Positions 7,769 to 16,874 are shown, counted from the stretch's first letter. The stretch: 64,000 nt of DNA from JAOPZW01 sp963764585 (GCA_963764585.1 CAVXTB010000002.1:310001-374000); one strand, 5' to 3'. Notes: generated by a model from the letters alone, not told the origin. A program made the numbers and translations.

Positions 7769-8284
7769 ATGGCCATCGACCAGTCGCCTGCGACCGCCGC
7801 CGCCTCGTTCGAGGCGCTCTACCGCGCCAGCGCGGACGCGGTCTTCGCCTACGCGTCCTCGCTGCTGCGCGATCGCTCGGCGGCCGAGGAGGTCACCGCG
7901 ACCGCCTTCGAGCGCGCCTTCCGCAAGCAGCGCTCGTTCAACCCGCGCCGCGGGTCGCAGCGCGCGTGGCTGTTCGGGATCGCGCGCAACGCGGCGCTCG
8001 ACGAGCTGCGCCGGCGCAAGCGGATCGCCGCCCTGTCCGGCGAGCCACCCGACGAGGAGGCCGCGCCCGAGGGCGAGGCCGAGGCCGCCGAGCGCCGCGC
8101 CACCGTGCGCGCCGCGCTGGCCACGCTCGAGCCGCGCGACCGCGAGCTCATCGCCCTGAAGTTCCACGCCGGCTTGGACAACGCCGAGATCGCCAAGGTG
8201 CTGGGGATCTCGGCGTCCAACGCCGGGACGCGCGTCCATCGCGCGCTCACCCGACTGCGGGAGGCCTGTCATGCGCCGTCGTGA
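7769..8284 (+). CDS. ECF-type RNA polymerase sigma factor
   Basis: 171 residues from ATG 7769 (GGAG at 7753-7756); GTG starts at 7751 or 7718 are possible. Region 2 is FEALYRASADAVFAYASSLL...AEEVTATAFERAFRK with QRAWLFGIARNAALDELRRR. Region 4 is ATLEPRDRELIALKFHAGLDNAEIAKVLGISASNAGTRVHRALTRLR. Such factors redirect RNA polymerase to stress promoters under control of a membrane-bound anti-sigma factor. The gene overlaps the next one by 14 bases, so the two are likely translated together and the partner is the probable regulator. Confidence 0.93.
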   Translation: MAIDQSPATAAASFEALYRASADAVFAYASSLLRDRSAAEEVTATAFERAFRKQRSFNPRRGSQRAWLFGIARNAALDELRRRKRIAALSGEPPDEEAAPEGEAEAAERRATVRAALATLEPRDRELIALKFHAGLDNAEIAKVLGISASNAGTRVHRALTRLREACHAPS

Positions 8285-9404
8285 GATCACCATCGACCCC
8301 GCGGTGGCCGCCGAGCTCGAGGCGCTCGAGGCCGCGCTCGCCGGCGACCCCGCCGCCGAGCCGGAGCTGGCCGCGCTCGTGCACGACGTGCGCGATCAGG
8401 CGCCCGCCATGGAGCCCGCCTTCCGCGCGCGGCTCGACGCGCGCGTCGAGCGCGGCTTCGCCACGGCGCCGCGCGCGCGGCAGCGCCGCGCATGGCGCAG
8501 CTGGGCGCCCGCGCTCGGCGTCACCGGCTGCGTGCTGGCCGCGCTGGTCGCGCTCGTCGTCAGCGGCGGGGGCGGAAGCAACGACAGCGCCAGCAGTGGC
8601 GCGTCGGGCGGCGTCGCGAACGAGAGCACCACCGTCCAGTCGCAGAAGGACGCCGCGGGCGCCGGCGCCGGCGCATCGTCGTCCTCGGCCCCCGCACCCT
8701 CTGACGCGCTGCAGTCGGCCCGCACTCGCAGGGTCGAGCGCACCACCCGCCTGGAGCTCACCACCACCGACGTCCAGAGCGCGGCCGACGGCGTCGTGCG
8801 CGCCACGCAGGCCAGCGGCGGCTTCGTGCAGTCCTCGCAGGTGGCCACGGGCGACGGGCGCGGGAACGCGAGCTTCGTCGTGCGCGTGCCGACCGCGCGC
8901 CTCGACGACGCCCTCGCCCGCCTCAGCAAGCTCGGCCACGTCCGCTCGCTGCAGCAGAGCGAGCAGGACATCACCGGGGCCTACGACGGCGCCTCGACAC
9001 GGCTCGCCGAGGCGCGCGCCGAGCGCCGCGGGCTGCTGCGCGCGATCGCCAAGGCCACGACGGCGCAGGACATCAGCAGCCTGCGCGCGCGCATCGCCGA
9101 CAACCGCCGCGAGATCGCGCGCTACCAGCGTGACTTCAACGCGGTGCGCAGCCGCGCCAACTACGCCACCGTCGAGGTCGACGTCACCGGCCGCCCGCGC
9201 AAGAGCGAGCCCGCCCCCGGCGGCGGCGGATCGTGGTCGCCCGGCGACGCCGCGCACGACGCGGTGCGCGTCCTCGAGGTCAGCGCCGGCGTGGCGCTCA
9301 TCGGCCTCGCGGTGCTCGTCCCGCTGGCGCTCCTCGGCGCGGCGAGCGGGCTGGCGGCGGGTGCCTACCGCCGGCGCCGGCGCGAGGCGGCCCTGTCGAC
9401 GTAG
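8271..9404 (+). CDS. DUF4349 membrane protein, probable anti-sigma partner
   Basis: 377 residues. The cytoplasmic N-terminus (residues 1-75) is acidic and helical. One transmembrane segment follows near 85-105 (LGVTGCVLAALVALVVSG), then a Ser/Gly/Ala-rich linker. The DUF4349 domain (about 160-315) has VERTTRLELTTTDVQSAAD, GGFVQSSQ, a coiled part (AERRGLLRAIAKATTAQDI) and NYATVEVDV. A second membrane segment lies near 345-365, with a basic tail. DUF4349 proteins are often next to ECF sigma genes. Here the overlap, and an N-terminus ahead of the membrane segment, fit an anti-sigma role, which is inference. Confidence 0.75.
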   Translation: MRRREITIDPAVAAELEALEAALAGDPAAEPELAALVHDVRDQAPAMEPAFRARLDARVERGFATAPRARQRRAWRSWAPALGVTGCVLAALVALVVSGGGGSNDSASSGASGGVANESTTVQSQKDAAGAGAGASSSSAPAPSDALQSARTRRVERTTRLELTTTDVQSAADGVVRATQASGGFVQSSQVATGDGRGNASFVVRVPTARLDDALARLSKLGHVRSLQQSEQDITGAYDGASTRLAEARAERRGLLRAIAKATTAQDISSLRARIADNRREIARYQRDFNAVRSRANYATVEVDVTGRPRKSEPAPGGGGSWSPGDAAHDAVRVLEVSAGVALIGLAVLVPLALLGAASGLAAGAYRRRRREAALST

Positions 9405-9506
9405 CCGGATCTTCACAGCCGGCGTCGGGTGTCCAACACCGCAGGCACGCCCGGCGCCGGCCGTGGGTATGGGCGCGAGCGGCCAACGACCGAAAGGAAC
9501 CGCTCC

Positions 9507-10019
9507 ATGCCCGCCGTCGCCGTCGTCCGCCATCGCGCAGCGCTGCTCGTCGTCGTCTTCTGCGCTGCGCTCCTCGCCGCACCCCATGCCGCACACGCGC
9601 AGACCTGCTCGCAGGCCTACCTTCCCGACCCCGACCCATCGTGTCAGCCGGGCGCGATCAACCCGGACGTCACGCAGTCGAGCATCGACGACACGATCTG
9701 CGTCTCGGGCTGGACCGCGACGGTCCGGCCGCCGACGAGCTACACGAACAAGCTCAAGGCCCAGCAGATCGCCGAATACGGCTATGACGACACGAGCCTG
9801 AGCGACTACGAGGAGGACCACCTCATCCCGCTCGAGCTCGGCGGCGCCCCGCGCGACCCGGAGAACCTGTGGCCGGAGCCGCGCTACGAGGCGGGCGGCT
9901 ACACCGCCTCGGACAAGGACACCGTCGAGAACCGCCTCAAGCGCGAGGTCTGTGCGGGCGACATGTCCCTCGCCGACGCCCGGTGGTGGATCGTCAACGA
10001 CTGGCGCGACGCGCCGTAG
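9507..10019 (+). CDS. secreted HNH-superfamily-like protein
   Basis: 170 residues from ATG 9507 with GAAAGGAA upstream. The signal peptide is rich in Ala/Val/Leu and ends AHAQ. The mature part contains YEEDHLIPLELGGAPRDPEN followed by LWPEP, the D-H...N arrangement of the HNH/His-Me finger fold (catalytic His after Asp, Asn before LWPEP). Four cysteines are likely oxidised outside the cell. This is a recognised group of uncharacterised secreted actinobacterial proteins; nuclease activity is predicted, not known. The gene stands alone, between the sigma pair and a truncated gene. Confidence 0.7.
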   Translation: MPAVAVVRHRAALLVVVFCAALLAAPHAAHAQTCSQAYLPDPDPSCQPGAINPDVTQSSIDDTICVSGWTATVRPPTSYTNKLKAQQIAEYGYDDTSLSDYEEDHLIPLELGGAPRDPENLWPEPRYEAGGYTASDKDTVENRLKREVCAGDMSLADARWWIVNDWRDAP

Positions 10020-10089
10020 CAATCGTTCGACAGCGGCCCGAACGCTGTCAACAGACCTCCCAAGGCCGTGCAATAGCTCCACACGCGCA

Positions 10090-10620
10090 ACCCCCTGCCC
10101 GGTGTGGTCGCCGGACGGCACCAAGATCGCCTTCTCGAGCGCCCGCGACGGTCAGCAGGAGATCTACGTCATGAACGCCGACGGCAGCGATCAGCGGCGG
10201 CTGACGAGCAACCCGGCGCGCGACGAGTCGCCGGACTGGCAGGGGCTGCCGTTCGACGGCACCGGCCACCGCGCGTGCGGCGACGACTCGCTCGCGTCCG
10301 GCGGCGCCTCGAGCGTGCTCGCGATGAGGGTGCCCTGCCACGTGGCGCGCCGGCTGGCGCGGCGCTGGGCTCAGGCCGCCGACGCCGGCTCCCCGCCCGT
10401 GCGGCTGAGGGGGCTGACCTGCGCGACGACGCAGCAGCCATACGACCTCACGGTCGTGCAGTGCAGCGCCGGGAAGGCGCCGTGCGCCCGCGACGTGGCG
10501 TTCGTCTGGCGCGATCCGGCACGCGCTCCCGCCCCCGCGGCGGTTGCGCCGCAGGCCCTCGCCGCGCCCGAGGCGGACGACCCCGCCGACGAGGGCTCGG
10601 CCGAGGCCCACGACGCGTGA
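10090..10620 (+). pseudogene. 3' remnant of a TolB-like/PD40 propeller protein
   Basis: From about 10099 the frame encodes one complete PD40/TolB blade, PVWSPDGTKIAFSSARDG...EIYVMNADGSDQRRLTSNPA and DESPDWQ. A Cys-containing domain of about 110 residues follows (HRACGDDSL, VPCHVARRL, LTCATTQQ, VQCSAGKAPCARD) with an Ala/Asp-rich tail. A working propeller needs five to seven blades and a signal peptide. Neither lies upstream, where the frame turns into meaningless sequence and the HNH gene's end. I read it as the 3' end of a deleted gene. A fresh start at the Val near 10102 cannot be excluded. Confidence 0.65.
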
Positions 10621-10629
10621 CGCAGGCGC

Positions 10630-10661
10630 GCGCGGCGCGGCCATCCTCGGCCGCGCCGCGC
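10630..10661. terminator. bidirectional-type hairpin
   Basis: GCGCGGCGCGGCC and its exact inverted copy flank the 6-base loop ATCCTC, a 13-pair stem. It lies between the converging remnant gene and the sugar-binding-protein gene. No T-run follows, which is common in high-GC actinobacteria. Confidence 0.7.
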
Positions 10662-10686
10662 AAATCGGACCCGCCCGCCCGGCCTA

Positions 10687-11679
10687 TCAGCAGCTCGCCT
10701 TGTAGAGCGCGTCCTGGTTCTGGTCGAGGTTGGCCTTGGTGAGCGCCACCGAACCGGTGCCGATCTTCTTCTCCGTCGCCTTGCCGGTGAGGGCGTTGTA
10801 GGCCTGCTGCACGCCGTCGGCGCCGATCTCGGCCGGCTTCTGGGCGATGAGCCCCTGGACAACCCCGTTCTTGAGGTCCTCGACCTGCTTGGGGCCGGCG
10901 TCGAAGCCGACGATCTTCACCTGGCCGAGCTTGCCCGCCTCGCGGACGCCCGTAGCGGCCCCCTCCGCGGAGAACAGGTTCGTCGCGAAGATCCCCTTGA
11001 GGTCGGGGTTCTTGGCCAGCGCGGCCTTGGTCACCGCGGCGGCCTTCGCCGGGTCGTCGTCGTCGTACTCCTGTCCGACGTAGGTCAGCCCAAGTGCCTT
11101 GGCGCCGTCCGCGAAGCCCTTGCCGCGGGCGTCGGTGGTCGAGATGCCGGGCTTGACGTTGACGACGAAGACCTTGCCCTTGCCGCCGATGAGCTTCGCC
11201 AACGCTGCGGCGGCCGCCTTGCCGCCGCCCTCGTTGTCCGACGCGATCTGCGAGATCGCGAAGTCGGGCTGCTCGAGCGTGGTGTCGACGAGGGCGACCT
11301 TCGCGCCGCCGTCGGCGAGCTGCTTGATCGGCGCGTACATCGCCTTCGTGTCGGTCGGTGCGACGAGCACCGCGTCGGGCTTCTTGGCCGCGACCGCGTT
11401 GACGACGGGTGTCTGCAGCCCGGCGTCGAACTTGTCCGGGCCCTGGAAGTCGAGGGTCACCCCGAGCTCCTTGGCCTTGGCCTGCGCGCCGCAGTTCATC
11501 GTGATGTAGAACTCGTCGCCCTTGACGCCCGCGATGAGCGTCATCTTGTAGTTCTTCTTGCCGCCGGACGAGCTGCTCGAGCTCGTCGACCCGCCGCCGT
11601 TGTCGTCGCTGCCGCAGGCCGCGACGCCGACAGCGAGGATCGCCAGACAGGCGGCGACGATCCAGCTCTTGCGTGCCAT
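10687..11679 (-). CDS. sugar ABC transporter substrate-binding lipoprotein
   Basis: 330 residues, RBS AGGAGGAGG before ATG. The lipoprotein signal is MARKSWIVAACLAILAVGVA followed by lipobox VAAC, then a Ser/Gly linker. It has the ribose/galactose-type periplasmic-binding fold (Peripla_BP_4): YKMTLIAGVKGDEFYITM, KPDAVLVAPTDTKAM, ALVDTTL, ISQIASDNEGGG, GKVFVVNV and KIVGFDAG. It should deliver a monosaccharide to the adjacent permease. It is the last gene of the lacI operon, 35 bases after the permease. The hairpin beyond it closes the unit. Ligand not predictable from sequence alone. Confidence 0.9.
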   Translation of the reverse strand: MARKSWIVAACLAILAVGVAACGSDDNGGGSTSSSSSSGGKKNYKMTLIAGVKGDEFYITMNCGAQAKAKELGVTLDFQGPDKFDAGLQTPVVNAVAAKKPDAVLVAPTDTKAMYAPIKQLADGGAKVALVDTTLEQPDFAISQIASDNEGGGKAAAAALAKLIGGKGKVFVVNVKPGISTTDARGKGFADGAKALGLTYVGQEYDDDDPAKAAAVTKAALAKNPDLKGIFATNLFSAEGAATGVREAGKLGQVKIVGFDAGPKQVEDLKNGVVQGLIAQKPAEIGADGVQQAYNALTGKATEKKIGTGSVALTKANLDQNQDALYKASC

Positions 11680-11714
11680 GGTGGGGTGGGACCTCCTCCT
11701 ACTGGTTGGGACTG

Positions 11715-12755
11715 TCACCGCTGGTCCTGCGACCTGCGGCGCAATTGGTCGAGGTACACGGCGCCGATGAGCACGGCGCCGACGGCGATCTGCTGCCAGA
11801 ACGCCTGCACGCCGACGATCACGAAGCCGTTGTTCAGGACGGCCGGGATGAAGACGCCGAAGACGGAGCCGAGCATCGTCCCGATCCCGCCGAACAGGCT
11901 CGTGCCGCCGATGACAACGGCCGCGATCGCCTGCAGGTTGTCGGTGTCGTGGCCGCCGATCGTCGTCGTCGAGAAGCGCGCCAGCGACAGGAAGCCGGCC
12001 AGCCCCGAGAGCGTGCCGGCGAGCGCGTAGACCTTCATCAGGTGTCGGTCGACCGCGATGCCCGCGCGCCGCGCGGCCTCCTCGTTGGAGCCGACCGCGT
12101 AGGTGTATCGGCCGAAGCGGGTGGTGGCGAGGATGACCCCGAACACGAGCGCGACCGCGAAGGCGATGATGACCAGCCACGGGATCTGGTCGAAGGCACG
12201 GCCGATCCCGATCGTCGTGATCAGCTTGAACGGCACCTCGCGCTCGTCGACCCCACCGGTGATCACCAGCGCGGCCCCCAGCGACATGCCCAGCGTCCCG
12301 AGCGTGACGATGAGGGCGGGGATCTTGCCCTTGGCGACGAGGAAGCCATTCAGCGTTCCCCACGCCACACCGGCGGCCAGCGCGACGACGAGGCCCAGGA
12401 TGATCACGCCCCAGTTGTCGCCGCCGGCACCGTTCATCGCCTTCGCCGACACGACGCCGCTGAAGACGAGCACGCCGCCGATCGACAGGTCGATGCCCGA
12501 CGTGATGATCACGTAGGTCATCCCGGTGGCCAGGACGAGGAGGACCGCGGCGTCGGTCGCGATGTTGCGGAAGTTGGCGCTGTCGAGGAACGCGTCGGGC
12601 TCCAGCAGGCTGAAGACGACGATCAGCCCGACGAGGATCAGGCCGACCCACGTGGCCGACCCGGAGACCAGGCGCTGCCAGAACGGCGCCTCGCGTTGGA
12701 CTTCCTCCGCCTCGATCTCGGGCTCGTCGGCGGGAAGCGTGGTGACGTCGCTCAT
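11715..12755 (-). CDS. sugar ABC transporter permease (RbsC/FrcC type)
   Basis: 346 residues with an acidic cytoplasmic start and eight to ten hydrophobic segments. Family motifs are ATGMTYVIITSGIDLSIGGV, VTLGTLGMSLGAALVI, YAVGSNEEAARRAGI and AAVVIGGTSLFGGIGTMLGS. It forms the membrane channel for the binding protein and ATPase on either side. The start ATG overlaps the ATPase stop as ATGA, implying coupled translation. Confidence 0.93.
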   Translation of the reverse strand: MSDVTTLPADEPEIEAEEVQREAPFWQRLVSGSATWVGLILVGLIVVFSLLEPDAFLDSANFRNIATDAAVLLVLATGMTYVIITSGIDLSIGGVLVFSGVVSAKAMNGAGGDNWGVIILGLVVALAAGVAWGTLNGFLVAKGKIPALIVTLGTLGMSLGAALVITGGVDEREVPFKLITTIGIGRAFDQIPWLVIIAFAVALVFGVILATTRFGRYTYAVGSNEEAARRAGIAVDRHLMKVYALAGTLSGLAGFLSLARFSTTTIGGHDTDNLQAIAAVVIGGTSLFGGIGTMLGSVFGVFIPAVLNNGFVIVGVQAFWQQIAVGAVLIGAVYLDQLRRRSQDQR

Positions 12756-13519
12756 GACTCGTCCCCGTCGTGCTTGATCGCGCCGGTCATCGCGCCGACG
12801 ACGTCCTCCATCGACACGTCACCGCGCCTGAAGCGGGCGACCCGCGTGCCAAGCCGCAGGACCTCGATGCGGTCGGCGACCTCGAAGACCTCCGGCATGT
12901 TGTGGCTGATGAGCACCACCGCGAGGCCCTGGTCGCGAACGCGCCGTATGAGATCGAGCACGTTGCGCGTCTGGACGACGCCGAGCGCCGCGGTCGGCTC
13001 GTCCATGAAGACGACCTTCGACGCCCAGGTCACCGCGCGCGAGACGGCGATGCCCTGGCGCTGGCCGCCGGACATCGTCGCCACCCGAGCCGACGCGTCC
13101 TGCAGCACGACGCCGAGGTTGGTGAAGGCGTCGCGGCTCTGCGTCCGCATCGCCCGCTTGTCGATGACGCCGAGCTTGCCGACCAGCCCGGGGCGCATGA
13201 TCTCGCGCCCGAGGAACATGTTGGCGCCCGCGTCGAGCTCGGCCGCGAGCGAGAGGTCCTGGTAGACGGTCTCGATGCCCAGCTCGCGGGCGTCGAGGGG
13301 CGAGTGGATCGTCACGGGCTGGCCCTCGAAGATGATCTCGCCGGCATCGGGCTCGTGGACGCCGGCCAGCGTCTTGACGAGCGTCGACTTTCCGGCGCCG
13401 TTGTCACCGACGAGGGCGACGACCTCCTTGGGGAAGACCGCGAAGTTCGCGCCGCGCAACGCGCGCACGCGGCCGAAGCTCTTGACGATCCCCCTGGCTT
13501 CGAGCAGCGGCTCGGGCAT
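12752..13519 (-). CDS. sugar ABC transporter ATPase, single-domain (FrcA type)
   Basis: 255 residues. Walker A is GDNGAGKST, the Q-loop is ETVYQDLSL, the signature is MSGGQRQG, Walker B is VVFMDEPTAAL and the H-loop is LISHNM. One nucleotide-binding domain is present, whereas RbsA/AraG proteins carry two. This matches fructose-type FrcBCA importers, in which the subunit acts as a homodimer. It overlaps both neighbours by four bases (ATGA). Confidence 0.93.
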   Translation of the reverse strand: MPEPLLEARGIVKSFGRVRALRGANFAVFPKEVVALVGDNGAGKSTLVKTLAGVHEPDAGEIIFEGQPVTIHSPLDARELGIETVYQDLSLAAELDAGANMFLGREIMRPGLVGKLGVIDKRAMRTQSRDAFTNLGVVLQDASARVATMSGGQRQGIAVSRAVTWASKVVFMDEPTAALGVVQTRNVLDLIRRVRDQGLAVVLISHNMPEVFEVADRIEVLRLGTRVARFRRGDVSMEDVVGAMTGAIKHDGDES

Positions 13520-14847
13520 CAGGCGGGCTCCTTTGCGACGTGGGGCACTTCGGGAAGGTCGTCGGCGCTCGCGTACAGGCCCGCGGCCACGCCGGCCAGT
13601 AGCGCGGCGCCGCGGCAGCCGGCCTCGACGACGGGCGGCGCCTCGAAGTCGCCGAGGCGCCGCTTGGCGTCGAGCACGGCGGGATCGCGCGCCCAGCCAC
13701 CGGTGACGACGAGCCGCGTGTGCGGGCCGGCGACCGCGTCGATGCGCGCGATCAGCGCGTCGAGCGCATCCGCTGCGGCGTCGATCGCCGCGCGCCAGAT
13801 CTCCGCGGGCGGCGCGTCGGGCAGCCTGATCGGCGGGCGCTCGAGCGAGTGCAGCTCCAGCTCGATCGCGGGCGCGTCACCGGGAGCGGTGGCGAGCGCG
13901 CCCGCGTCGAGCTGCGCACGGTCGGCGTCGCCGACCGCAAGCTTGTCGAGGACCTCTCTGAGGGCGAGGCCCGACCACAGGCCCGCCAGCAGCACGTGGC
14001 GACCCTCGGCCACGGCGCAGCCGACCGTCACGCCGTTCTCGACGCTGCGTCGGCGTGCATCCGCGTCGAGCGGCGCGACGACGCGCACGAGCGCCTCGGC
14101 CGTGCCGCACGAGTCGAGCAGGTCGCCGGGCGCGATCACGCCGACGCCGGCGCCGGCGACGACGTGGTCGTGGCCGGCGACGGTCAGCACCGCGTCGTCG
14201 GTGCCCGGGAGGTCGCGGCCGTTGCTGCGTCCGGCGTCGGTGCCGGCGATGGCCAGCTCGGCGAGGAGGTCGGGCGGCAGGTCGGCCCAGTCGAGGGCCG
14301 CTTCATAGGCGGCGACGCGGTCGAGGTCGAGCAGGCCGGTGCGCGATGACAGCGACAGCTCGCTGACCTGCCGCCCGCCGAGCCGGTGGACGACGTACTC
14401 GGCGACGTTGAGCCAGCGATGGGCGTTCGTGGCGCCGAGGTGCTTGAGCTTGGCGAGCGTGCACAGCGGAGTCGGCGGCAGGCCGGTGCGCTCGGTGAAG
14501 TCCGGCAGCGCGTGGGCGAGCTGCTCGGCCTCGGCGGCTCCTCGCGAGTCGTGCCAGGCGATGGCCGGGTGCAGGGCGCGGCCGCTCGCATCGAGGAGCA
14601 CGCCGGTCTCGGCGATGCTCGTGACGCCGATGCCGGCGACGTCGCCGTCGGGCGCCTGGGCGAGGGCCTCGCGCGCCGCGGTCGCCGCCGCCTCGAAGAG
14701 CTTCGCGGGGTCGGCCTCGGCGCCGGTGGCGACGCGCTCCCACGGCGTGGCGACCTGGCCGTGCGCGAGCTCCCTGCCGTCGCCGTCGAGGACGGACGCC
14801 TTGCAGGCCGAGGTGCCGACGTCGATGCCGAGGAGCAGGACGGTCAT
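13519..14847 (-). CDS. FGGY-family carbohydrate kinase
   Basis: 442 residues. The N-terminal phosphate-binding strand is LLLGIDVGTSACKASVLDG. The catalytic region is AIAWHDSRGAAEAEQ, with VAGHDHVVAGAGVG and LDSCGTAEALVR of the second actin-like domain, and VVTGGWARDPAVLDAKRR near the end. FGGY kinases phosphorylate sugars or polyols with ATP. The start ATG 14847 overlaps the isomerase stop; an ATG 18 bases upstream is less likely. Its place between isomerase and importer suggests it phosphorylates the imported sugar. Specificity unknown. Confidence 0.9.
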   Translation of the reverse strand: MTVLLLGIDVGTSACKASVLDGDGRELAHGQVATPWERVATGAEADPAKLFEAAATAAREALAQAPDGDVAGIGVTSIAETGVLLDASGRALHPAIAWHDSRGAAEAEQLAHALPDFTERTGLPPTPLCTLAKLKHLGATNAHRWLNVAEYVVHRLGGRQVSELSLSSRTGLLDLDRVAAYEAALDWADLPPDLLAELAIAGTDAGRSNGRDLPGTDDAVLTVAGHDHVVAGAGVGVIAPGDLLDSCGTAEALVRVVAPLDADARRRSVENGVTVGCAVAEGRHVLLAGLWSGLALREVLDKLAVGDADRAQLDAGALATAPGDAPAIELELHSLERPPIRLPDAPPAEIWRAAIDAAADALDALIARIDAVAGPHTRLVVTGGWARDPAVLDAKRRLGDFEAPPVVEAGCRGAALLAGVAAGLYASADDLPEVPHVAKEPA

Positions 14848-15836
14848 GGCTTCGGGGGTCGGCATGCGATCGCGACGAAGTCGCCGTCGGCGAGCAGGCG
14901 GCCGGCGGCGTGCGGGACGAGGACGGCGTCGCCGCGAGCGACGTCGAGGCCGCCCATCGTGCCGGCGCCGTCGAGGACGAGGATGACGGCGAAGCCCGCG
15001 TCGACATGAGCGCAGGCACCAGCGGGCGCGATGCGCTGCGCCGTGAAGAACCGCGCGGACGCGGGCGGCAGCAGCTCGCATACCGAAGCGCCCGCGCGCG
15101 GCCCGCGCAGCGCGCTCGCGTCGCGCGCGGCGCGCTCGACGCTGGGCAGCGCCACGTCCCACCCGAGGCCGAGGGTCGCCTGCGCCTCGTCGTCGATGCC
15201 GAACCCGTCCCACTCGAGCAGCACCGAGAGGTCGGTGGGCTCCTGCAGCTCGGCGATGAGCACCCCCGCACCGATCGCGTGCGGCACGCCGGCGGGGACG
15301 AAGATCGCGTCGCCGGCGCGCACGTCGAGCGGGTTGAGCGCGCCGAGCAGGGCGTCGTGGTCCTGGTCGCGCACCCAGGCGCGCAGGGTGTCCTCGGGGA
15401 CGTCGCTCTTCCAGCCGACGTGGACCTGGGCGCCGGCGTCGGCGCCGAGGACGATCCACGCCTCGGTCTTGCCGAAGGCGAGCCCGAGGTGCTCGCGCGC
15501 GAACGCGGCGTCGGGATGGTGGTGGACGGGCAGGCGCTCGCCGGCATCGAGGAGCTTGACCAGGAGCGCCGGGCTCGCACCGAAGCGCCCGACGTGGTCG
15601 GCGCCCAGCCACGCCTCGGGGTCCTGCGCGAGCGCGTCGCGCACGAGCGTGCCGTCGGGCAGCCGGCTGAGGCCCTTCTCGGTCTGGCCGAAGAGCGTCG
15701 TGGCCGAGCCGATCCACTCCTCGGGCGAGTGGTCGGAGTCGAGGTCGAAGCCGCGCAGCCGCGCGATCGCGGGGCCGCCGCGGTAGAAGTGGCGGATCGG
15801 GTTGGGCGGGAGCTTGACCGGGCCGACGGGCGTCAT
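14844..15836 (-). CDS. class I mannose-6-phosphate-isomerase-like enzyme
   Basis: 330 residues. The cupin-type N-terminus has SPEEWIGSATT, LLVKLLDAGERLPVHHHPD (zinc-binding His residues), GKTEAWIVLGAD (Gln/Glu ligand region) and GDAIFVPAGVPHAIG. These are hallmarks of type I ManA-like zinc isomerases, which interconvert aldose and ketose 6-phosphates. It overlaps lacI and the kinase by four bases each. In this operon it could convert a hexose 6-phosphate to its ketose. The true substrate may differ from mannose 6-phosphate. Confidence 0.88.
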   Translation of the reverse strand: MTPVGPVKLPPNPIRHFYRGGPAIARLRGFDLDSDHSPEEWIGSATTLFGQTEKGLSRLPDGTLVRDALAQDPEAWLGADHVGRFGASPALLVKLLDAGERLPVHHHPDAAFAREHLGLAFGKTEAWIVLGADAGAQVHVGWKSDVPEDTLRAWVRDQDHDALLGALNPLDVRAGDAIFVPAGVPHAIGAGVLIAELQEPTDLSVLLEWDGFGIDDEAQATLGLGWDVALPSVERAARDASALRGPRAGASVCELLPPASARFFTAQRIAPAGACAHVDAGFAVILVLDGAGTMGGLDVARGDAVLVPHAAGRLLADGDFVAIACRPPKP

Positions 15837-16837
15837 GGCGCGGGCAGCTCCCCGGACCCGCGCGCGAGGACCTCGCACGCGATCGTGCGCTTCTGCGGCA
15901 GGCCGTCCTCGCCGTCGAGGCGCGCGTACGCGAGCTCGGCGCCGATGCGCCCCATCGCGGCCGGGTCGTGCCTGACGACGGTGATCGGGACGGGCAGCAT
16001 GTCGGCGAGCTCGAAGTCGTCGAAGCCGACAAGAGCGAGCGGCGCCGGCGCGTCGCGCAGCGCGCGGAGGGCGCCGATCGTGTTGCGGTTGTTGGCGGTG
16101 AAGAGCGCGGTCGGACGGGCCCCCGACGGCAGCGCGAGGAGGTCGCGGACGGCCAGCTCCGCCGAGGCGGCATCGTGCGAGCCCGCGCGGATGAGGGCGT
16201 CGTCGGGGACGACGCCCGCCCCGCCGAACGCCGCGCGATAGCCGGCAAGGCGCTCGCTCGCCGTATAGAGCGAGGGCGGATCGCCGACGAACGCGATCCG
16301 CCGGTGGCCGTGGCGCAGCAGGTGCTCGACGCCGGCGCGCGCGCCGCCGACGTTGTCGAGCAGCACCGTGTCGGCCTCGACCCCGCGCGGAGGGCGGTCG
16401 AGGAAGACGATCGGCGTGCCCGCTCCGATCTCGGGCAGCAGGTAGCGGTGGTCGCCGCCCGCCGGGACGATGAGCAACGCGTCGACCGATCGCCGCAGCA
16501 GGCGCAGCACGAGCTCGCGCTCGCGTTCGGCGTCCTCCTCGCACGAGCCCGTGATGAGGATGTGACTGCGCGCATGCGCCGCGTCCTCGACCGTCCGCGC
16601 GATCGCCGAGTAGAACGGATTGGCCACGTCCTCGATCACGAGGCCCAGCGCGTTCGCCCGGCCATGCCGCAACGACCGCGCGACGTCGTTGCGCGCGAAC
16701 CCCAGCCGCGCGATCGCAGCCTCGACCCGCGCGGCCGTGTCGGCGCGCACCCCCGCCTCCCGATTGACGACGCGCGACACCGTCTTCAGGCTCACGCCCG
16801 CGGTGCTCGCGACGTCACGCATCGTCGGCCTGGCCAC
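15833..16837 (-). CDS. LacI-family transcriptional regulator of the sugar regulon
   Basis: 334 residues. The helix-turn-helix plus hinge at the N-terminus reads TMRDVASTAGVSLKTVSRVV, with FARNDVARSLR and GLVIEDVANPFYSAI leading into the periplasmic-binding-like effector domain (TALFTANNRNTIGAL, ALVGFDDFELADML, PITVVRHDP). It heads its own operon and is preceded by two operators, so it is very likely autoregulated. A third operator controls the pfkB/aldolase pair. The inducer is presumably the imported sugar or a phosphorylated product. Confidence 0.95.
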   Translation of the reverse strand: MARPTMRDVASTAGVSLKTVSRVVNREAGVRADTAARVEAAIARLGFARNDVARSLRHGRANALGLVIEDVANPFYSAIARTVEDAAHARSHILITGSCEEDAERERELVLRLLRRSVDALLIVPAGGDHRYLLPEIGAGTPIVFLDRPPRGVEADTVLLDNVGGARAGVEHLLRHGHRRIAFVGDPPSLYTASERLAGYRAAFGGAGVVPDDALIRAGSHDAASAELAVRDLLALPSGARPTALFTANNRNTIGALRALRDAPAPLALVGFDDFELADMLPVPITVVRHDPAAMGRIGAELAYARLDGEDGLPQKRTIACEVLARGSGELPAP

Positions 16838-16874
16838 GTCGTCGTCTCCTCCAACCCAGACCCACCGCGCCCGT

